Shown here: one piece after another, positions 11,251 through 22,603 of the stretch
Layout of the letters: each line of letters opens with the position of its first letter
How positions within the stretch are numbered: the first letter of the stretch is position 1
Assembly: GCA_963402885.1 (NCBI GenBank)
Contig: OY727094.1
Coordinates: forward strand, 30,072,501 to 30,136,500
DNA length: 64,000 bases
Direction of reading: 5' to 3'
Source of the DNA: Antedon bifida
Taxonomy: Eukaryota; Echinodermata; Crinoidea; Comatulida; Antedonidae
Made by a program: the position numbers and the translations under genes
The notes under the pieces: generated by a model
Told to the model about the DNA's origin: nothing
Database searches by the model: none
The model's input: only the letters and a program-made list of their open reading frames with translations

Positions 11251-11613
11251 ATAACTTCCTCATACACTACCACACAACAGAAAATAATCTATATCTACAT
11301 CATGTTTCTTTTCATTTTACCTCAAGATTTGAAGATTTTTTTGTTGCTAAGTGGTTATTTTAAAGCTTGCGCATTTTGCGCTTGTCTATTACACGTGCAT
11401 CCAAGTAAACTACTGAATGCTTGATCAGCTTATGTTTTTATGTCAATAACTTCCTCATACACTACCACACAACAGAAAATAATCTATATCTACATCATGT
11501 TTCTTTTCATTTGACCTCAAGATTTGAAGTTATTTTAATACTTGCGCATTTTGCGCTTGTCTATTACACATGCATCCAAGTAAACTACTGAACGCTTGAT
11601 CAGCTTATGTTTT
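11251..11613. repeat. Tandem duplication, two copies of about 190 bp
   Basis: 11251-11437 and 11446-11613 share ATAACTTCCTCATACACTAC through TTGCGCATTTTGCGCTTGTC to CTTGATCAGCTTATGTTT. The copies are nearly identical except for a deletion of about 20 bp in the second, so the duplication is recent. Confidence 0.85.
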
Positions 11614-13913
11614 ACAACCTTAAGCCTAAGTGTTGCAGATTCAATATTTTAATTCGACTATTTCTCAAGACTGAATGGCGTGCCATGAGACCGGTGCATG
11701 TAATATGATCTAGAATTTAAACGAACGCATTATCGGCCGCGGAAAGTTAAGTTAATACAACATTGGTATGCATTTGCAATTTTTTTGTGGAATAGTTTCA
11801 CAGGTAGGAAATAGAAATATTTCTCAAAAATGTGAAACGATTTTGTTTTTTTCGTGGAAGGCTAAGTGTGTTACCACTTGAAAAGTGTGTGCTTAGGTAT
11901 TCATTTTTTAGTATTAAGTGGCACAAGTAATATTATTTTAATAGGATCATTCCATAGGACAGTAGTTTCAGATTTATTATGGTCCCACCATATCGCACTG
12001 CAATATGTCATCCCCACCCCTCATTCATGAAAGGTCCATGTCTGCTTATTTTAATATCTGCTAATTTGATTTCCAGGCTGTTATAAAAAATTCAAAATGT
12101 TATTTTAAAAAAACACTCAATAGACTAAACAAATTGCATATCATCTCTTTTTTAAATTTCATATTATTTTGGACTCATTTAAACTATCTGTATGCCATAG
12201 TTCAAATTTTAATATTTTTTCAAGTTAGTAATTTTTGCACATTATTACATCCTCTTATCATTCATTATTAAAACTGCAATAATCAAAATGTGTTTAAAAA
12301 TAAATAAATTATATTTTTGTTAAATACAGTATTAGTGATAAATAGTAGTTGCAATTTTGCATAATATTTTAAGACATTTAATGAATAAGCAAACTGGCTT
12401 AAAATGTGACATGTTTCGAGAAACTATTCTCATCATCAGAACAGAAAACAACGCCTAGAGTACTTATACACCAATAGGACAGGTTGTATGTAAATGAGGA
12501 AGTAATTAGCATGATAAAACAACAAGGAACAAATTTATTTATTTGTATATTAGTAATATTTTTTTTATTTGACAATGTCGCCCTCAAAATAAGGACCATT
12601 TTAGGACCTAATACCACATAACCTTATACCAGTGACAGTTATGCTAATAATTGTGTTTTTTATATTATTGCTTTATTTTAAACTATGCAGTACAGTTTGT
12701 CAAATATATGTTATATGAGCACAAATGTTATATATGATATAGTATTTTTAAATGTGATTGTTAGAATTTTATCAGTTTTATGCCAAATAATTTGTTTCAT
12801 GTATCTCGCAATCACCTACATTAAATAATCTAGAGATATATTCTTTATATTTTAAAGTCTTATGTATATGCAAATTTGTTAGATTTTCTAGTTTATTAGC
12901 ACAAGTCTCAAGCAAACATTAATTGTAAGAAGCACCACATTATTAGAGTAGTTTGAGGATACAGGTTTTTTTTTCCTCTGGTGTAATGACCATCGTCCAT
13001 CTTTGGTAAAGTTAGAAAGTTTAGTACTGAAATGTTGTGCTATATCATGCTATAGCAAGGCTATAGAAGAATTTTAACAAGTGTGTAGTACACTGGTGCA
13101 GATCCTCAGAGAGAGGGAACACTATGACACCGCACACTATACTCTTCTTTTTTTTTTGCCCGCCGTTTAAAAAAAAGTTCAGTGCTTTATGTAGTACATT
13201 TACATTTTAAAACTGAACACCAAGTTCAAAAGTGGACACCGTTGCACAGGCCCATGATGTCCCATATTTTAAAGAATAGAAATGTGGTACTTCTTGGCAG
13301 CAGAAGGCTCTTAATGTAGTAGAGAATTCTGCTTAAGCTTGTTTTTCATAATGAGAAAATGTTTCATTTGTAGATATAGGGCCTAATAGGAAATTTGACA
13401 ATGTTTTGACTACTATTAAAGTAAAATATGGACCAAATGTATATCTATTATCTCATTTTAGATATTGTAATTAAAATTGTGAAAAATTAGTAAATCGATT
13501 TATGCAACTGACTTTTTAGGAATAAAAAAAATATTTCAATAAGACTAGCTTTATGATAAATAGCCTTTTAGGTATGCCTTTAAACCATATTAGGGATTCT
13601 GTTTCCAAATTGGTACACCATGATACTATTCAGTATTTATTTCCAAAAGTATTTGTTAGTATGAATTACCTTGCTAATAATCTACCAAATTATATGCAGT
13701 GAATTTTATTTTAAATTGGTTGACCCTTGAACCATAAAGCAAGTTTTTAGGATTTTAAAATTAACGTTTAAAAGCTTTGATTATATATTATTGTCTATTT
13801 TTGATTGATAAACAAAGGCTTGTGGTATACCATGTACTTAAGAAAGTAACTTTCGTCCAATGAGCTTTGGTCATTTTATATTGTTTGAAGGTTTGCATGG
13901 CGAAATCAATATG

Positions 13914-14345
13914 TTGATATAAAGTTTGCGGTACACCACATAAATATAGTTCAGAAAAGGACTGTTGGGTTACTTGATGTTTCGATCAATATCTACCTAC
14001 CTGGATCAACCTGGATTTTGAGACTTAATGCTTCTGTGACTCTCTTGATCAGAACATATTCTTCTTTGATTCATAAGGGCTGTATTTTAACAGGTGGTTA
14101 GACCAGTGCTTTTTTAGTGCGGTTTTAAATTGATTTAGATTTTGAGATTCAATCATATTTTTTGGCAAAGAGTTCCAACAATTTATAGTTCTTATAGAGA
14201 AAATATTCTGTCTTTTGATTTCACTTTTGGTTTCTGTATATTTAGCTAATGACCTCTTGTACTGGACACTACTCATCTTGAAAAATTTACTTTCATTGTC
14301 CTCAGGAGTGAATACCATATGCGTTGTACCGCAAACTTTATATCA
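13914..14345 (-). mobile_element. LINE 3' fragment flanked by an inverted repeat
   Basis: Minus-strand frame 14318-14049 encodes 89 residues with the typical extreme C-terminus of Jockey/CR1-type LINE ORF2 proteins: RQNIFSIRTINCWNSLPKN then a helix ending LKKHW. The frame has no stops up to its own TAA. A 21-bp inverted repeat TTGATATAAAGTTTGCGGTA lies at 13914-13934 and in complement at 14325-14345, bracketing the fragment. The rest of the LINE is absent. Confidence 0.7.
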
Positions 14346-15096
14346 ATCATCTTATCTTTTTTTTTAATTGAAAGTAAATTTTTATCAAGCAGAAAAACTA
14401 TAATTAGTATTTTTTGTGTCGAAGACAAGTAAAGCTTATCTTAGTGTTTCTATAACACTGTTATGTGAACACTTCTCATTTTGCATGACATGAGCGTCAA
14501 GGCCCCTGAAACTGTTCTTGTACGGTAGTTGAGTCTCTATTGGTCTATTTTACGGTATATGCTTATTTCTATTTATAAGCATTATTTCCAATATTATAGT
14601 ACTAAATAGCTTTCAAGACATATAAACATAGGCCTACTAATAAATTGACTGTATAAAAATATTAGCCTACTGTAAATATGTTGATAATAAAACTGTACTG
14701 TACACATGTATCTGAATAACGAGTAATACAACCTTTATATTTTTAACCAATATGTTTAAATGTATAAGAATAGCTGTATTAAACACTCATTTGATATATT
14801 GCTTATAAAGTAAAGATAGAATAGGTAAAGTTAAGCTTTCTTAAGAAACTCCGTCTGACAATAACAAGCGTGAGTTTACCAAATTGTAAAAAATGTTTAT
14901 TTGTGCTCGCCCATAAATACAGTTTGGTTGAATATAATCTGAAGTTTAGAAGCATCATATGTTTACCAGATTTTGATGTAATCATTTGATGATGCAAAGA
15001 CAAAAAAAGCATTATGGTTATCTGCTCACGATGTGCAGAAAATCTTGTCTTGTTTTATAGTGTTAGCATCTCATCTTGTGCCACACACCCTTAGGC
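14346..15096. other. Intergenic, no feature seen
   Basis: AT-rich sequence with scattered stops in every frame. Nothing was recognised. Confidence 0.5.
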
Positions 15097-15391
15097 TTAA
15101 GCTCTGTCTACACTATCAAACTAGTTTGATGTGCCCAAATATTAAAAGTCGAAGATAGTCAGGTCTCGGGTTCATTCTATTGTCGCCACAGATTGACTTC
15201 TTCATCAGTACTTCTATGAATGGATGATTAGTTGGGAACATGAATGCTAGTTGGTCATATCCAGTACTGTTTTGATCATACGATTAATCGGGAAACCACC
15301 TCACGACCAAATATGGTAGTGATATGACATCATCATGTCCATTATGGGCACATTTTTTTGTCACATAAAGTTTGATAGTGTAGACAGAGCT
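15097..15391. repeat. MITE family A copy interrupted by a 164-bp insertion
   Basis: The family A ends TTAAGCTCTGTCTACACTAT and TAGTGTAGACAGAGCT are present, but after GTGCCCAAATAT the element is broken at 15143-15306. CCAAATAT occurs on both sides (15135-15142 and 15307-15314), as an 8-bp target-site duplication would. Confidence 0.8.
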
Positions 15392-16400
15392 ATTGTATTT
15401 GCAAACTCACTCATTTCTAACCTAGGCCTGTGTTTGTATGATAAATACTGCAGTAGAATTATTAAGCCTGATGCAAATGATTTTTTAATCTGCCATGGTA
15501 TTAAATAAAATGTGCAATGAGTTGTCAAAGAAGAGAGTTTGTTGACTTTCTTTCATTGTAATAGTTTATTCAGAAAATATACACAACATACATACAAAAG
15601 TACTTCATGATAACTGCTTGCTTATCCGATTCCCTGTACTGTATGTATGGCATTATCTGTCATATGTACGACATGTTTTGCCTGTATCAAAGGCCATAAG
15701 CCTAATTTATTATATTTATTTCACCTTATTTTAGAGGGTGACCCTAAACAGCGAATGCTGACAATCAAGGGCCCTCTTTATGAGGTATGATAAGTGTCTG
15801 TGTGTGAATACTAACATTGGCATCACATGTGATACATTTGTGACACTATTACTTTGCATGATACTGGAAAAGTATAGATACAGTACAGAGAATATGCTTG
15901 CTTGTTAATAAATGACAATTGATTACAGTTCCCTTGGAACAATGTCATCACACCTCGTGCACCTCGTCTTGTCTTACTATTTGCTTTTAAATAATAGTGC
16001 ACATGATTTTTCTCCATTTTCCCCAAAATTATATGAAATGGAATTCCAAATGACTATCTTTGCTTCATTGCTTTTAAAATCTGTTTTCAGCTCTTGGAGG
16101 TCATGATCTCTATTAATTTTCATTTTTTAAATATGTTAACTTCTTAATATCTATAGTGTAGCATTCGGTATCCTGTTCATTCCCATTCCAATCAATACTA
16201 GGTTGATTGCCTGTCATCATTGAGGCATGGAATTTAGTTCCCCCATTTTATAACAAAATTTACATTTGTAATAGCTACCATCAAAGTTGCATAGAAACAT
16301 CTATATGCATATCATCCTATCATGTGTTGCAGTAAAAGACAAATGCTATTCAGGCCATCCAGCCCCAGAGACCTAACACCATCTAATGCATCTTTCTGTT
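15392..16400. other. Intergenic / PIGS 3' region
   Basis: Lies after the PIGS stop codon (minus strand) and probably includes its 3' UTR. Short open frames here have no recognisable domain. Confidence 0.45.
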
Positions 16401-19400
16401 TCAGTCTTCCTTGTCTTTTGATGACTCCTTTTTGTTGCCTCTGAGCCACAGCACAGATTTGTACACTGATGCGGCAATTGGTATTAGGATGGGTAAAAAT
16501 AACGGGATGTATATTGCGTACCTGATGAGAAATGGACACAAATAAACTAAACTGTTTTATTTTTCGATTCATTAAGTAACGTTTTGACAATCCTGATAAT
16601 TGTTTATTTATCATCATGCTAATACAGTGTATCCACTTTTCTTGATTACTACCATTTAAACATTTTTAATCATTTTATTTTTCCTTTCAGTTACTATAGA
16701 CTATCTCGATTTAGATTCTCATCTCATGTGTTTATTGTTTGTTTGGATTTTTATAAATGATACTAACTTTTGATCTTCAGGAAAGTAAAGTAATTCTAGC
16801 AAGGAGGAATCAAAGAATGCCTCTTCTGATGTTTGTATTGCTTTTTTAGAAGCATGAAAAGCCCGATAAATGTTGCCTTCTGCCAGGAATTTCTTGCTTA
16901 GTTGTATCATTTCCACTGCACTGTATACCTAGAACAAGGAAACAATTATTTATTTATTATTTATCAATTATTTATTGAAACTTTGAAATTGTTTTTGGAA
17001 AGTAAACATATGAACAACTTCTGTATGTTTTGGAGATAAATATTAAATTCCTTGGGTACTGACATTTTACTAAATTAAAAATAATTCGCTACTGTAGTAA
17101 TAGGCTATACTTTGTCACTTAGAATTTATTTATATTTAGATCGTTAATGTGTATTTTATTTATCTTTATGTACTGGATAGATAAGCAAGCCTGTGAGCTA
17201 CAGCGATTTTAATTGCTTTTGCTTATCCTTGCCTCCTTAGATTTCCACCTGTCTTGTTTTTGTTACCTATGTTTTAAATGTATTTCGATTTTAAAGGCTA
17301 AATAAAGAATGAATGAATGAGATACTTCATTGTTAGGTAATAGTTTGATCATGGTGGTATACCTCCATGGGCTGATTAATAGGTTAAAGGCCCACAATTT
17401 GTTTATTTCTGTGTGGATTGATTCTGTCAAATGTAGTATGCCGCCCTCTACAATTTAAAACCAGATCTAACAATTAAAGCTATTTTTACCTGTTTAGCTA
17501 CATCGTCTTTTATCACCATGTTTCGAATCTTTGCTAGAAGTTGTGAAAGAGAGGTCAAAGTTGAAGATGCTGATGCAATATTTTCCAATGTCTTACTCCG
17601 AAACAACACATCCATTTCCTATAAGATTTATTCAAGAAAATTCTTTTATTTAGTTTACAGTTCACAGCTTTTTCCATTTAGGTATCACGCCATTAGTTGG
17701 TATATTAAGGCCAGAAGAAACAAGAATTCTATAGTTCTTGGTCAGCACCTCCTGACATTATGGTAAAAACTTTTTCAGATTTTATTTGCATGCGCAAACA
17801 CTCAGCTCTTCTTATCAATCAAGGTCCAATATGTCGTCCATGTGTAGCAAAGCTAAGTCTAGACAGTTAGGCCTAAACTTTTAAATTATTGTCTACACAT
17901 TGATGTTTAAACAAATATATTAACCTTCAATCTCTGTATTTTTTTCCAAATTTCACAAACAATTATATTGATTACTGACCCAATCAGTTATTCCACAGTT
18001 TTCATTGCTATGTAGAACAGTCACTGCTTGATCAGGTATTCCAATTAGTAACCTCAACTGACCCACAAACACCTCCATCACTTCCTGCATGTCAACTTTC
18101 AGGCGACCCTCATTATCAACTTCACCATCCTCTGGTGTGTTGTACACTAACACACCGCCCCAGCGAGGGCTTAGGAAGGCATTGTATGGACTTTGGTTGC
18201 CTTCCGCATCCATCACATACAATGGGGATTGCGATTGGGTTGGTAGGTAAATGATGAAGTTTAGATCAGGGTTGGTGGATATGTGACTACCTGTATTGAA
18301 AATAAAATAAGTTTTTCTTTTTAGTTCGGTAGTATAGGTATGGCATTTGGAAGACTCTGATTTGTAACAACTCTAGGAGCTAGTCTTACATCATAATAAT
18401 TGGGAAATGCTTTCTCACTCGATTCCTCAACAAAGTTTTGGTATGTCCAGACAAATAACGATGCACTAATGCGTAGGACGTAGGTCAAGCTTCCTATTGC
18501 GCAATCAAGAAGTTCATTCAAATGTTACTTACCTAGCCTGGCTTCAATAGGGTTGATAACATGCGGAAGAAGGTCATAGGACAATATATACCCATTAACA
18601 TTCGCAGATTTCCTAGCTTTTACTGCTAGCTTTGTGTAGTATAGAACTTGAGACTCAACGCCAAAATGAGCAAATTCAGATAATTTATCTAGAAATGGTC
18701 GCAAATATGCTATAAAAAAAATAATGTAAGTAAAATATTAGGAATTTGATATCGATGTACTGTACTATATGTCAAAAGCTGTTTGTATATTCAGATAATC
18801 GATGTACATTTTCAAATGGGACTTACATTGAATACCACTTGCGATGTCCCACGTGTAATGTATACTTGCTGGGTCAGGGTTCAAAAGGTTAAATGAAAGT
18901 TCATACCCTGGGTTTGACCTTAATGCTCTCATGCTGTCTATGTCATCCTATAATACCATCACAAGATTTTTTTAATTATGTAAAATATTTATAAAAATTA
19001 GCGCTACTTGAAAAAAAAACGAAAGATTAAGTATTTTTAAATAATTAATAATGCAATGTAAAAATAAACTAATAATTGGTCAATGGGTCTATAAATAATT
19101 ATTATTAATCTGTAATTATTGATTAGTGTATTATATATGAAATTATTTTACTGGATGTTTTAATTTTTTTTAGTTTTATTAGCTATTATATTAAATTACT
19201 GTGAAACCAGAAACTTTCGCAAATTTCATGAGTGATTGGGATTCGCGAAAGTTTCATGTCGCGAATAATTTTCAGAACGTACTGTATGCCTACTACTGTA
19301 TACAATAGCTTATGTATTAGCGTCTTTATAACTCAAAGGTCGCGCATACACAATATTGTTTATTTTTCATATTCGTAAATGTTTTATGTCGCAAAAATGG

Positions 19401-22038
19401 CCGATGTAACCAATTCGCGAAAGTTTCATGTCGCGAAACTTTCTGGTTTTACAGTAGTTACTTTATCAGTCATTATGTTGGGACTTACTTCTGTATGTGA
19501 ATATTCTTTGGAAGCAGAACAAGAAGAGTTAATTATATTTTCATTTGTAAACACATCTCGAATTAACCCCAAAACAGCAGTGGCTGTATTATCTAAATCT
19601 TCTGTTGGAAGTAAAACAAGAATAATAGTAAATTGATATATTAATGTGTAAATAAAGAATACACAATTAAATTCATAACGTAAACAAATCAATTATCACC
19701 ATGGTAACATGTAATTAATTCTAGGTGAGAGAGATTAAATTATTTACTTTCAAAAATCAATAATTACACAATTACAAGTTCTTAATATCGATAAATGCAA
19801 ACTCATTTGTCTAAAAGTACAATATGATGTCATAATAGCTATCTAAAGATTATGGGTTCGAATCACAAAATATCATACTATAATTGAAGCATATTTATAA
19901 TATTACACTATAAAAATGTTTGTAGGAGATGAGTTGGTGGGGGAGGGGGGAAGGGGGTATGTTTTTCTAATATTAATTATCATTATTCAGATGCTTACCT
20001 TTTTGAAACTTTACATAGCCTCTTCTATTTTGACTCACAATAATTTGAGTCGTTGAATTAAAACGTCGTTCAGAAAGTAAATAGACGTTGGACTTTCCCA
20101 TTACCAATTTGTTAGTCTCTTCTAGCTCTGAATCAAAATCTATTAAAGCACAAGTTTAATATACAGTACAGTACAGTCAACTCTCCCAATACACCGGACA
20201 CCATATTAAGCTCTGTCTACACTATCAAACTAGTTTGACCAAAAAAAAGTGTGATGTGCCCAAATATGGTAGTGATATGCCCAAATCTGGTAGTAATATG
20301 ACATCATCATGTCCATGGGCACATCACATTTTTTTGTCACATAAAGTTTGATAGTGTAGACAAGGCTTTAGATTGGGCTAGCCTACAGTAATATGATGAT
20401 AATAATGTGTATTCTGAATGTGTGTTGTTTAATGATAAATAGTCTGGGACCTCAAGAAAAGGGTTTAGGGAGAGTTTTAAGATATTCTGGTATTAGGAGA
20501 GTGTAATTATTTAGCCAAAATTTAATTTATTAAGAATGTTTATTAAAAACATTTCACATAGTTGTCTTACCTTTTATAGTTTTGCTCTTTGATAAAATAT
20601 TTGTTGTTTTTGCTGAACATTCATGAACTGAAATATTGTAGTTAATTGAAAGATCCCCAAGCCTTACAATTCCTTGAAAAATGATTAAAAGTTTGAAAAA
20701 AACATATAAGGTATAAGGTAAGGTAAAGGTATTTATATTTGTCCTCAAGCTTAACTGGAAACTGAGGAAATTTCGGATTGGGCCCTCCACGGACCCATGG
20801 CAGCCAGCAGTGCAGCGTTCCTCTTATTAGGATATCAATTATGTTTTTAAAGATATTAAGTAATCTTTCCACTTTTTTCTACATTTAAATTCACTGATTT
20901 TACAATTAAGTTTTTCAAAATACAAAACAAAGGTAAAATTCAAGAAACTATTTTTTATAGATTTCTTTTAATTCATAAATCTATAATTCAACACACCAAG
21001 ACTCAGTTTCTGTTCCAGTTTTCGGTAAGAAGTTGCGTCTATTCCCTGTGTGTGCTCAAGACAAATCCACACATCTGTAGGTATGACTACAGTTATCTGA
21101 AATATACAGTAATAATTCGAAATATGAATTATATTTTTTTGCTAATGCATGTGTCAATTGTATGACCCACTATACGACCAAAGGTATGTCATGGATGCGT
21201 CAAAAAACCTAGATGGTACGTCAATGAACAATTGTGTGTCAATGTCGGTCACTTTACCACTCACCATATCATATCATAGTGTGTCAAAATGGGTACGTCA
21301 TGGTCACCTAAAAGGTAAGTCATGGTATTCATAGGGTATGATGAACATCAGACAAATGACGCACCTCTCCCAGGGGTCGTATAGTGGGTCATACAATTGA
21401 CAAGTGCATAACTCGTGCATAAATGCAATTGTAGGCTATTTATTTATCTCACCTTAGATGCAGCGAGTTGGTCTATTTCTGAATATGGTAAACTTGCTCG
21501 ATATGTCGTGGTTGTTGACCACCACATTGGTACACCAACCACTAAGCAAATCAAAGCCACTGATAATGCTGCATAGTTTTTGTTAGCTTCACCTAATAAT
21601 AAATAGAATGGATTGGTATATTAATAATAATAAAAACACATCACAAGTTATGTTGGTGGTACCCATTATAATAAAATAATACCAAAAAAAATAGGGGCCT
21701 TTTTATGACAGTATTTTTATTATAAATAATCAGTATTTGCTTCATCACTTTTCTTATTGCAGACCAGGTTGAATATTTAAGAGTATAAACGTGTTCATAT
21801 CTGAAATGAATATATACATAATACTGTCAGTTATTCCTCATAGTCATAATTCGACACACCGACCAAAGCCTTTCTGTGCGGCAGTCCTCCAGATTTCTTT
21901 GCCTTGCTGAGCCTAGCCAAGAGGCCTAGCCCATTTAACGACACGTAAAATTGCATTAAAATCCTAGATCAAAGTAGATAAATACTTACCATATTTTTTA
22001 AAATTTGGAGCAATCTTTATTTTGAGTTTTCGTTCCAT
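16401..22038 (-). CDS. PIGS: GPI transamidase subunit PIG-S, 552 aa
   Basis: PIG-S is a subunit of the ER-membrane complex that attaches GPI anchors to proteins (with PIG-K, GPAA1, PIG-T, PIG-U). Twelve coding exons on the minus strand: 22038-21990, 21592-21453, 21096-20997, 20672-20571, 20139-19999, 19601-19489, 18947-18837, 18709-18533, 18290-17976, 17618-17490, 16928-16768 and 16521-16401. All phases agree and the total is 1659 nt, close to the 555 aa of the human protein. One transmembrane helix lies near residues 20-40 (AALSVALICLVVGVPMWW). A second at the C-terminus (YAIYIPLFLPILIPIAAS, about 514-532) is followed by a lysine-rich cytosolic tail. The large luminal part contains the family landmarks IPTDVWICLEHTQG, NPGYELSFNLLNPDP, SPRWGGVLVYN and ELLYFPEDQKYAIY. 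The last intron hides the C-terminal exon, which is too short to be seen as a long ORF. Introns hold three MITEs. It is head-to-head with GNB1L. Confidence 0.96.
19197..19456. repeat. MITE family C, 260 bp, PIGS intron 6
   Basis: Inverted ends TACTGTGAAACCAGAAACTT and its complement (AAGTTTCTGG... ending TTTACAGTA at 19456). The interior repeats TTCGCGAAAGTTTCATGTCG near both ends. It lies only about 30 bp from the exon 6 splice donor (exon ends at 19489). Confidence 0.8.
20205..20370. repeat. MITE family A copy, PIGS intron 4
   Basis: Complete copy: ATTAAGCTCTGTCTACACTA at the left and TGATAGTGTAGACAAGGCTT at the right. The internal block GATGTGCCCAAATATGGTAG is followed by a diverged second copy. 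Confidence 0.88.
21146..21410. repeat. MITE family D, 265 bp, PIGS intron 2
   Basis: Long inverted ends of about 34 bp: TGTCAATTGTATGACCCACT then ATACGACC at the left, the exact complement at the right. The interior has several diverged copies of GGTAYGTCATGG. No coding capacity. Confidence 0.85.
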
Positions 22039-22603
22039 TTAAATATGAAAAATATGGAAATTTAAGATTTAGATGCAAAAGGTTGTCCTCGCGGTCCGTC
22101 ATTTATTTACAAAATAGTCGGAAAGCAAAAAATACGGATAATATACAAGCTAAAACACAGTATACCTTGTTGGACCGTATCAATTTCGTTTTTACAATAC
22201 AACGTGCTGCACTGGCTAAACAAGTTTGTTTACAAAATGTGCACAAGAAGTGAACAATTTATTTGCTGCATATTTAAATTCAAATGAACAATGTTTGTTA
22301 AAAGCAATATAGATCGGTAGATTTAGTTATAGAGTTTCAAACGAATCACTATAAATAGCATATTTTGTGGTTTTTATTCTTAAATTTACTTTTTATGTTA
22401 AGCCTTCTACCTCGTTTTTGGAGTTGCTATTTGAAGCACGAATTAGTAGGAGGAAGCATGCAAGTTGCTGTCTTCAGTTGAATTACTGTGGCCTAGACGT
22501 ATAAATGATGTGGTAGACCAGTTCTTTTATATCTTTCAGACTTGTCCTGGAAAAACTTCATCCAAATAAAAATTTTAAATAATTTTCCAAAATTAAAATA
22601 AAT
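22039..22603. promoter_or_regulatory. Shared divergent promoter region, PIGS and GNB1L
   Basis: 565 bp separate the two start codons, which face away from each other. Both transcription starts and 5' UTRs must lie here or nearly so. No TATA-like box is obvious at a fixed distance from either ATG. Confidence 0.55.

Larger units (their letters stand above)
10552..14048. other. Intergenic region downstream of GDPD1
   Basis: No convincing gene. It holds the probable GDPD1 3' UTR, a hairpin, two tandem duplications (listed separately) and long AT-rich stretches. Around 12408-12436 a segment (ATGTTTCGAGAAACTATTCT then CATCATCAG) resembles end sequences of retroelements, without enough context to name one. 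Confidence 0.5.

Noticed and set aside
12399..12617. Penelope-like or LINE remnant with ATGTTTCGAGAAACT and CATCATCAG
   Set aside because: The motif is suggestive, but no reverse transcriptase or endonuclease sequence could be read nearby.
19845..19875. tRNA-like GGGTTCGAATCAC (Pol III B-box-like)
   Set aside because: No matching acceptor or anticodon arms and no A box at the right distance could be found.
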